Below, piece after piece: positions 17,284 through 21,880 of a stretch of 21,880 bases of DNA. Numbering within the stretch: position 1 is the first letter of the stretch; every line of letters begins with the position of its first letter. The notes beneath the pieces were generated by a model that ran no database searches, was not told the DNA's origin, and saw nothing but the letters and a program-made list of their open reading frames with translations. The DNA comes from Minisyncoccota bacterium. Lineage in GTDB: Bacteria; Patescibacteriota; Minisyncoccia; UBA6257; JAKLIH01. The translations under genes and the position numbers were made by a program. The DNA is taken from assembly GCA_028702045.1 (NCBI GenBank), contig JAQVPP010000004.1:1-21880 (forward strand), in the 5' to 3' direction.

Positions 17284-17478
17284 ATGAAAAAAGAAACACT
17301 AATGTACATACAAACCCATCTTTCAGACAAAGAAATAAATTTTTTTGAAGATGAGATGTATAGAAGGGGAATAGATCCCCGATCTATCATCAGTATCTTT
17401 TTTGACAAGGAAACAAAAACTGTATGCCTTGTCTTGGAAGGAGGGAAAGTAGCCGAAATAAAAATAAAAAAAGTTTAG
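17284..17478 (+). CDS. Small hypothetical protein, 64 aa
   Basis: I do not recognise this protein. The ATG follows AAAGGAGG (17271-17278) by five bases. The N-terminal half looks helical and acidic (K-E-T-L-M-Y-I-Q-T-H-L-S-D-K-E-I-N-F-F-E), then R-R-G-I-D-P-R-S-I-I-S-I-F-F-D, and then a beta-hairpin-like end (T-V-C-L-V-L-E-G-G-K-V-A-E-I-K-I). No membrane segment and no Trp. Coding hairpins: ATAGATC/GATCTAT (17371-17387), which competes with GGGGA/TCCCC, and GACAAGG/CCTTGTC (17404-17433). A private promoter and a 16-bp terminator, whose stem includes the last codons and the stop, make it a monocistronic unit. A minus-strand frame over the same bases (17088-17408) is its shadow. Confidence 0.7.
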   Translation: MKKETLMYIQTHLSDKEINFFEDEMYRRGIDPRSIISIFFDKETKTVCLVLEGGKVAEIKIKKV

Positions 17479-17505
17479 AAATTTAAATGTTTCTAAACTT
17501 TTTTT
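17466..17505 (+). terminator. Intrinsic terminator of the 17284 gene
   Basis: AAAAAAAGTTTAGAAA (17466-17481) and TTTCTAAACTTTTTTT (17490-17505) form a perfect 16-bp stem with loop TTTAAATG. The stop codon TAG (17476-17478) is inside the 5' arm. Confidence 0.9.
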
Positions 17506-17513
17506 GTTAATAT

Positions 17514-17543
17514 TTGATTTTTTAAAAAGAAATGTGATATATT
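17514..17543 (+). promoter_or_regulatory. Promoter for the 17585 small gene
   Basis: TTGATT (17514-17519), 18 bp and TATATT (17538-17543), start near 17550. Confidence 0.5.
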
Positions 17544-17584
17544 ATTTTTAGTTATTTCATATGTTATATGCTAAGGAGGTTATT

Positions 17585-17731
17585 ATGAACAAGGGTAGCG
17601 AAGTTTTTGTAATAGTCGTTGCAACACTCGTTGCAATTGGCTTAATAATATTTTGTATAGTATCAGGAGCACTTAAAAGTGCTCCTGTTTTAATTTGTCA
17701 CAAAATATCTTTTATGATATATTTAAATTAA
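17585..17731 (+). CDS. Small hydrophobic peptide with a terminator inside the ORF
   Basis: The ATG follows AAGGAGG (17574-17580) by four bases. The frame gives 48 residues: a charged start (M-N-K-G-S-E), one membrane helix (about 7-29, rich in V, I, L, A) and a short tail. An intrinsic terminator (17665-17692) lies within the last third, before the first stop codon in frame (17729-17731), and the ileS promoter overlaps the ORF end. A transcript ending at the T-tract would therefore have no stop codon, as known for arfA-type genes controlled by ribosome rescue. The sequence does not look like ArfA. It resembles small membrane peptides such as type I toxins only in general character. A hairpin TTGCAAC/GTTGCAA (17619-17636) lies in the helix region. 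No Trp. It may also be an RNA gene rather than a coding one. Confidence 0.5.
   Translation: MNKGSEVFVIVVATLVAIGLIIFCIVSGALKSAPVLICHKISFMIYLN
17665..17692 (+). terminator. Intrinsic terminator within the 17585 ORF
   Basis: AGGAGCACTT (17665-17674) and AAGTGCTCCT (17677-17686) form a stem of nine or ten pairs with a very small loop, followed by GTTTTAATTT. The T-tract is interrupted, so efficiency is uncertain. Confidence 0.72.
17695..17723 (+). promoter_or_regulatory. Promoter for ileS
   Basis: TTGTCA (17695-17700), 17 bp and TATATT (17718-17723), start near 17730, leader about 23 nt without a Shine-Dalgarno sequence. It directly follows the preceding terminator. Confidence 0.7.
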
Positions 17732-17752
17732 CAATTAATAAGTAAATTAATC

Positions 17753-20704
17753 ATGGAAGAAAAGCAATACAAATTAGAATTTGTAGACAAAGAGCTAGAA
17801 ATATTAGATTTTTGAGAAAAAAACAACATTTTTCAAAAAACTATTGAAAAAAATAAAAACAACCCAGAGTTTATTTTTTATGAAGGTCCTCCTACAGCTA
17901 ACGGTATGCCAGGAGTGCATCATGTTTTATCCAGAGTATATAAGGACTTAATTTGTAGATACAAGACACAAAGAGGTTTTTTAGTAAGCAGAAAAAGTGG
18001 ATGAGATACTCATGGCTTACCAGTAGAGCTTGAGGTAGAAAAAGAACTTAATCTTAATTCAAAAAAAGAAATTGAAAATTATGGAATTGATAAATTTAAT
18101 CAAAAAGCCAGAACATCTGTTTGGAAAAATCTAGATGCCTTTACAGAAAATTCTAAAAGAATAGGCTATTGGATTGATTTGAGTGATCCATATATAACAT
18201 ATAAAAATGAGTACATAGAAACAGAGTGGTGAATATTAAAACAAATATTTAATAAAGGATTAATTGAGAAAGGGCACAAAGTTATTCCATATTGTCCTAG
18301 ATGCGGAACAGGTCTATCTAGTCATGAGCTTTCTCAGGGGTACAAGACAGTCAAAGATCCATCTATTTATGTAAAAGCGAAACTAGTTGATTCATCAAAG
18401 TTTAATTTGGATAATATATCTCTTTTAGTCTGAACAACTACTCCATGAACATTATTTGCTAACACTGCAATTGCTGTTAATGAGTTTTTTGATTACACCA
18501 TTTTTAAATTAAATGATGAATATATTATTTCCCATATTGATTTAAATGAATTAAGTTTTATAGACTCAGCTGAAAAAATAACAACAATCAAAGGAAAAGA
18601 TTTAATTGGACTAAAGTATACTCCTTTCTATAACTATGCCAGCGCAGAGAATAAAATTTATGAAGTAGTTAAAGCTGATTTTGTTTGTGAGGGAGAGGGT
18701 ACTGGCCTTGTCCATATTGCTCCAGCTTTTGGCTTAGATGATATGGAGTTAGGTAAAAAAGAAAACCTAGAAGTTATCAAAACAGTAAATGAGCAAGGCA
18801 AAATGATGGATACAGAAAACATGCTTGATTCTGTAAAAGATATGTTTTTTAAAGACGCAGACCCAATTATTATGGAAGATTTAAAGCAAAGAAACATATT
18901 ACTACATGGAGAACCTAAAGGAGCAGAACATGAGTATCCATTTTGTTGAAGATGTGATAGCCCGCTCATATATATTGCTCAAGAGAGTTGATTTATTAAA
19001 ACAACTCAAATTAAAAATGAGTTAATTAAAAATAATCAAGAAATTAATTGAGTACCTAAATATATTAAAGATGGTAGGTTTGGTTCTTGGCTTGAAGATG
19101 TCAAGGATTGGGCCCTTTCCAGAGAAAGATACTGGGGAACACCACTTCCAATTTGAATTTGTGAATGTGGCCATCTCCATACAATAGGCAGTATAGAAGA
19201 ATTAAAAGAAATGGGTCAAGGATTAAATAATACAGACTTGCCAATTAATCCAGAAACAAAAGAACTTGACTTGCACAGACCATATATTGATAATTTTAAG
19301 ATTAAGTGTCCAAAGTGTAATAAAGAAATGCAACGCACTCCTGAAGTTATTGACTGTTGGTTTGATTCAGGATCAATGCCTTTTGCTCAGGCACATTTTC
19401 CATTTAGTTTTGGCAGTAAAGATGAAATAAAAGATATATCAGAATATACAAGCAAAGGATTTAAGTTCCCAGCAGACTTTATTTGCGAGGGAATTGATCA
19501 GACAAGAGGCTGGTTCTATACCTTATTAGCCATATCTACTTTACTTGGATTTAAGTCTTCATATAAAAATGTAATATCATTAGGGCTAGTCCTTGATGAA
19601 AATGGGCAAAAGATGTCTAAGTCAAAAGGCAATATAATCAGGCCAAACGATATACTAGATCCATATGGTGCAGATACACTAAGATGATATTTTTTCTCAA
19701 TGAATTCTCCAGCCGAATCAAAGAAGTTTTCTATTACTGATTTAGTCTCATCTCAAAGAAGATTTTTAAACACTATCTGGAATGTTTTGAAGTTCTATAT
19801 CACTTATGCAGATAAGACTAGTATAGATAAACAAGAGTTAATTTCTAACTTCAGTAATCTAGATGACTTAAATAAATGAATACTAGTTATTTTAGAAAAA
19901 GCTAAGCAAGATGTTTGTGATAATTTAGATAAGTATAATACATTTGAGGCAACCAAGGTTCTAGATAAATTTGTTGATGATATGTCTAGATGATATTTAA
20001 GAAGATCTCGTACCAAGTTCCAAAAACCTACTTCACCAGAATCATTAAAAATAGATTCTCAAGTATTAGGTTTTGTGCTTAATGAATTTAGTATCTTATT
20101 AGCCCCATTTTGTCCATTTATTTCTGAAATGATTTTTAAAGAAACATCCAAAAATGAATCAGTTCATTTAGAAGTAATTACTCCATATAATTTAGTTGAT
20201 GATGATCTATTAAGTAAGATGGATATATTAAGAAATATAGCTACAGAAGCTTTAAACATTCGTCAAGAACTTAATTTTAAAGTTAGACAACCACTACAGA
20301 GTTTGATTTTAAAACAAGACAATAACTTCTCAGAAGATTTAATCAATTTAATTAAGGAAGAAATCAATGTCAAAGATGTGGTTATTAATCAAGATGCTTC
20401 TACTGATATATCATACGACACAAACCTTAGCCAAGAATTAATCAGTGAAGGTAAGATAAGAGAAATAACCAGATTAATTAATGGAGCAAGGCAAAAATCA
20501 AATTGTACTCCAGATGATTTTATTAACATATCTTTTATAGATATATCAGACAGTTTAAAAGAATTTATTCAACAAAATACTGATGAAATTAAAGAAACAT
20601 CTAAAGTTTCTCAAATTGTCTTTGAAGGTATAGATAGCGATTATGAGGCAAAAGGAAAGATAGATGATGATAAGTTTACTCTACAACTTAAAAAAGAAAA
20701 CTAA
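17753..20704 (+). CDS. ileS: Isoleucyl-tRNA synthetase (IleS2-like)
   Basis: A 983-residue class I synthetase with 12 TGA and 9 TGG Trp codons by hand count. It shows G-P-P-T-A-N-G-M-P-G-V-H-H (45-57, HIGH region), K-S-G-W-D-T-H-G-L-P-V-E, V-W-T-T-T-P-W-T-L (editing domain), C-W-R-C-D, D-W-A-L-S-R-E-R-Y-W-G-T-P, G-I-D-Q-T-R-G-W-F-Y and K-M-S-K-S (620-624), then the helical anticodon-binding domain. The HIGH element reads G-V-H-H. From the literature as I recall it, a GXHH form occurs in some type 2 (eukaryote-like) IleRS and is tied to very high mupirocin resistance, so the host may be intrinsically resistant. TGA lies at invariant Trp in G-W-D-T-H-G and in P-W-T-L. It has its own promoter and terminator. 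Confidence 0.96.
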
Positions 20705-20728
20705 AAGACTCGTGTCTTTTAGTTTTTT
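20697..20728 (+). terminator. Intrinsic terminator of ileS
   Basis: AAACTAAAAGAC (20698-20709) pairs with GTCTTTTAGTTT (20714-20725) around TCGT, with six T at the end. The ileS stop codon lies in the 5' arm. Confidence 0.88.
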
Positions 20729-20739
20729 AATTATGTAAT

Positions 20740-21711
20740 ATGAAAAAAATACAAATATGTACAATAGGAGGAGGGTCTGGCATGCCTACAATCAACAAAG
20801 CTTTGGTCAAGGCAGGATTTTCTAATATTAAATCAATTGTCACTACTTTTGATAATGGTGGAGATAGCGGTAGAATCAGAACAGACGAGAGAGGTAATGT
20901 ACTTGCTTATTCAGATTACTGGAGATCACTAATTTCACTGTGAAAAGATGGTAAGCAGAAAAATATCTGAGAAGAGATGTTAAGGTATAGGGATGGCAAG
21001 GGGAGAAACTTTGGCAACACCTTTTTTATGTTCATGGCTGAAAAATGTAAAAACCTATCTAAAGTAGATTCTCTTTTTTCTTCTCTTGTCAAAGCTAATT
21101 TAAAAGGAGAAGTAATACCAGTTTCCCTAAAACCATCTAATATTAAATTCAAAACCAAGTCAAATAAAATTTATTTAGGAGAAAAGTATTTAGATGATTT
21201 ACGTATGTCATCTGATCAGATTAAAAAAATATGACTAGAGCCAAAAGTTAAAGCAAACACAGAAGCAATAAATGTACTCAAGACTTCAGACTTTATCATT
21301 ATTTGTCCAGGTAGTATATATGGATCTATTCTTTCTAATTTTTTACCTACACAAATGACTACAGCCTTTAATCAAACCAAAGCTAAAAAAATATTAGTAA
21401 CTAACCTAGTCTCTATGGCTAATGAAACCAGTGAGTTAAACATACAAGAATATATAAATATATTTGACAAGTATTTAGGGAAAAAAGATCATTTTGATTT
21501 AATTATTGCTCCAGACTTTTCTAAAATTCCTAAACACCTTTTAGAAAAAATACAAAACAATTATTTATTAGAACATTCTACTTTATTTAATTTTCAAAAT
21601 CAAAACAAGAAAGTTCAAAAATATAATATTGTTTCAGTAGATAAAACTAATATGCGCTTAAGGCACAGTGAGGATAAGTTAGCTAAGCTTTTTAAGAAAA
21701 TATTAAAATAA
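20740..21711 (+). CDS. YvcK/CofD-family protein (gluconeogenesis factor-like)
   Basis: With three TGA read as Trp the frame gives 323 residues, the usual length for the family. The N-terminus C-T-I-G-G-G-S-G-M-P-T (7-17) is the nucleotide-sugar binding loop, followed by T-T-F-D-N-G-G-D-S-G-R-I-R (35-47), and later I-I-I-C-P-G-S-I-Y-G-S-I and V-T-N-L-V-S-M-A-N-E-T-S. In B. subtilis and other Gram-positives YvcK binds UDP-sugars and supports wall synthesis and growth on gluconeogenic carbon; the true CofD (LPPG:FO transferase) is less likely here, as no F420 genes are near. This agrees with the other wall genes. The start at 20740 is only twelve bases after the ileS terminator, no promoter is evident, and there is no Shine-Dalgarno sequence. 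Confidence 0.87.
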
Positions 21712-21741
21712 ACAGGCAAGAATATTCTTGTCTGTTTTTTT
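21711..21741 (+). terminator. Intrinsic terminator of the yvcK-like gene
   Basis: AACAGGCAAGAA (21711-21722) pairs with TTCTTGTCTGTT (21725-21736) with one G-U, followed by a run of T. The real loop is probably four to six bases. Confidence 0.87.
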
Positions 21742-21813
21742 GCACAAATTGTAGAAAAAATAATTTTTAAATGATATATTTAATATATATCTATTTATTG
21801 TAAGGAGGATAAG

Positions 21814-21880
21814 ATGAGTATCGGTAGAGAGGTTTTGTATGGAGAGACTTGCAAGTCCAAATGCGATGTAGTTTCTTTAT
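21814..21880 (+). CDS. Start of another small gene (3' truncated by the window)
   Basis: AAGGAGG (21792-21798 region) is followed by ATG at 21814 and 22 codons, M-S-I-G-R-E-V-L-Y-G-E-T-C-K-S-K-C-D onward. The first residues (M-x-x-G-x-E-V) echo those of the 48-residue peptide at 17585 (M-N-K-G-S-E-V). A perfect 12-base palindrome GACTTGCAAGTC (21846-21857) lies in the coding part, again hairpin-prone. There are two Cys and no Trp so far. The promoter is not clear: TTGTAG at 21749 and GATATA at 21773 with 18 bp between is the best candidate. It fits the short-gene class by its Shine-Dalgarno sequence. Confidence 0.5.
   Translation, partial: MSIGREVLYGETCKSKCDVVSL

Noticed and set aside
17088..17408. 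106-residue minus-strand ORF
   Set aside because: It spans a plus-strand terminator, promoter and the start of the 17284 gene; no RBS and no family features.

Overview
The window is AT-rich bacterial DNA in which TGA is not a stop codon. Read with TGA as a sense codon, a dozen broken reading frames join into full-length, recognisable proteins. At diagnostic family positions TGA always falls on tryptophan: SDQWGN in TyrRS, GWDTHGLP and VWTTTPWT in IleRS, ETRGW in GatB, DWW at the RodA N-terminus, and the two Gmad2 tryptophans. By hand count the long genes carry about 44 TGA and 16 TGG codons. The gene content suggests a Patescibacteria/CPR-like, walled bacterium: a Gmad2 protein, an anchored Cys-motif protein with peptidoglycan-binding repeats, a UvrD helicase fused to a RecB-type nuclease, an IleRS with a GXHH signature, and RodA plus MltG. 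The recoding I know for CPR is UGA to glycine (Gracilibacteria, Absconditabacteria), which does not fit here. Mollicutes use UGA for tryptophan but lack a wall. The affiliation is inference.

Layout. 1-480: the end of a Gmad2 gene and a convergent tRNA-Arg(CCU). 486-1157: a stand-alone small gene. 1212-5922: an envelope cluster (PG-binding protein, rodA, mltG) followed by tyrS. 5929-6879 (minus): an acyltransferase-3 membrane protein. 7000-10001: accessory genes, namely an AAA_14-type ATPase behind a strong inverted-repeat operator, a small gene, and a HigA/ImmA-like regulator whose metalloprotease motif is lost. 10003-14496: UvrD-nuclease fusion and gatB. 14538-14995: a small Cys-rich gene. 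14988-16931 (minus): uvrB. 16971-17731: three short transcription units, one of them probably non-coding. 17753-21711: ileS and a YvcK/CofD-like gene. 21814 onward: the start of another small gene.

Two classes of gene are interleaved. Housekeeping and accessory genes have short AT-rich leaders (or none) without a Shine-Dalgarno sequence, and they use TGA freely for Trp. The short genes at 613, 8685, 14600, 17284, 17585 and 21814 each have a strong GGAGG-type ribosome binding site. Where visible, each has its own promoter (usually with 17-bp spacing) and its own hairpin terminator. They have 7 TGG and no TGA, and the longer ones have coding sequences tiled with inverted repeats that would fold the mRNA into consecutive hairpins. 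A related transcript at about 17005-17200 has three or four Shine-Dalgarno sequences, an anti-SD hairpin and a 15-nt perfect complement of the canonical 16S rRNA 3' end, but no convincing ORF. I consider this second class, and the SD-rich RNA, the most interesting content of the window.
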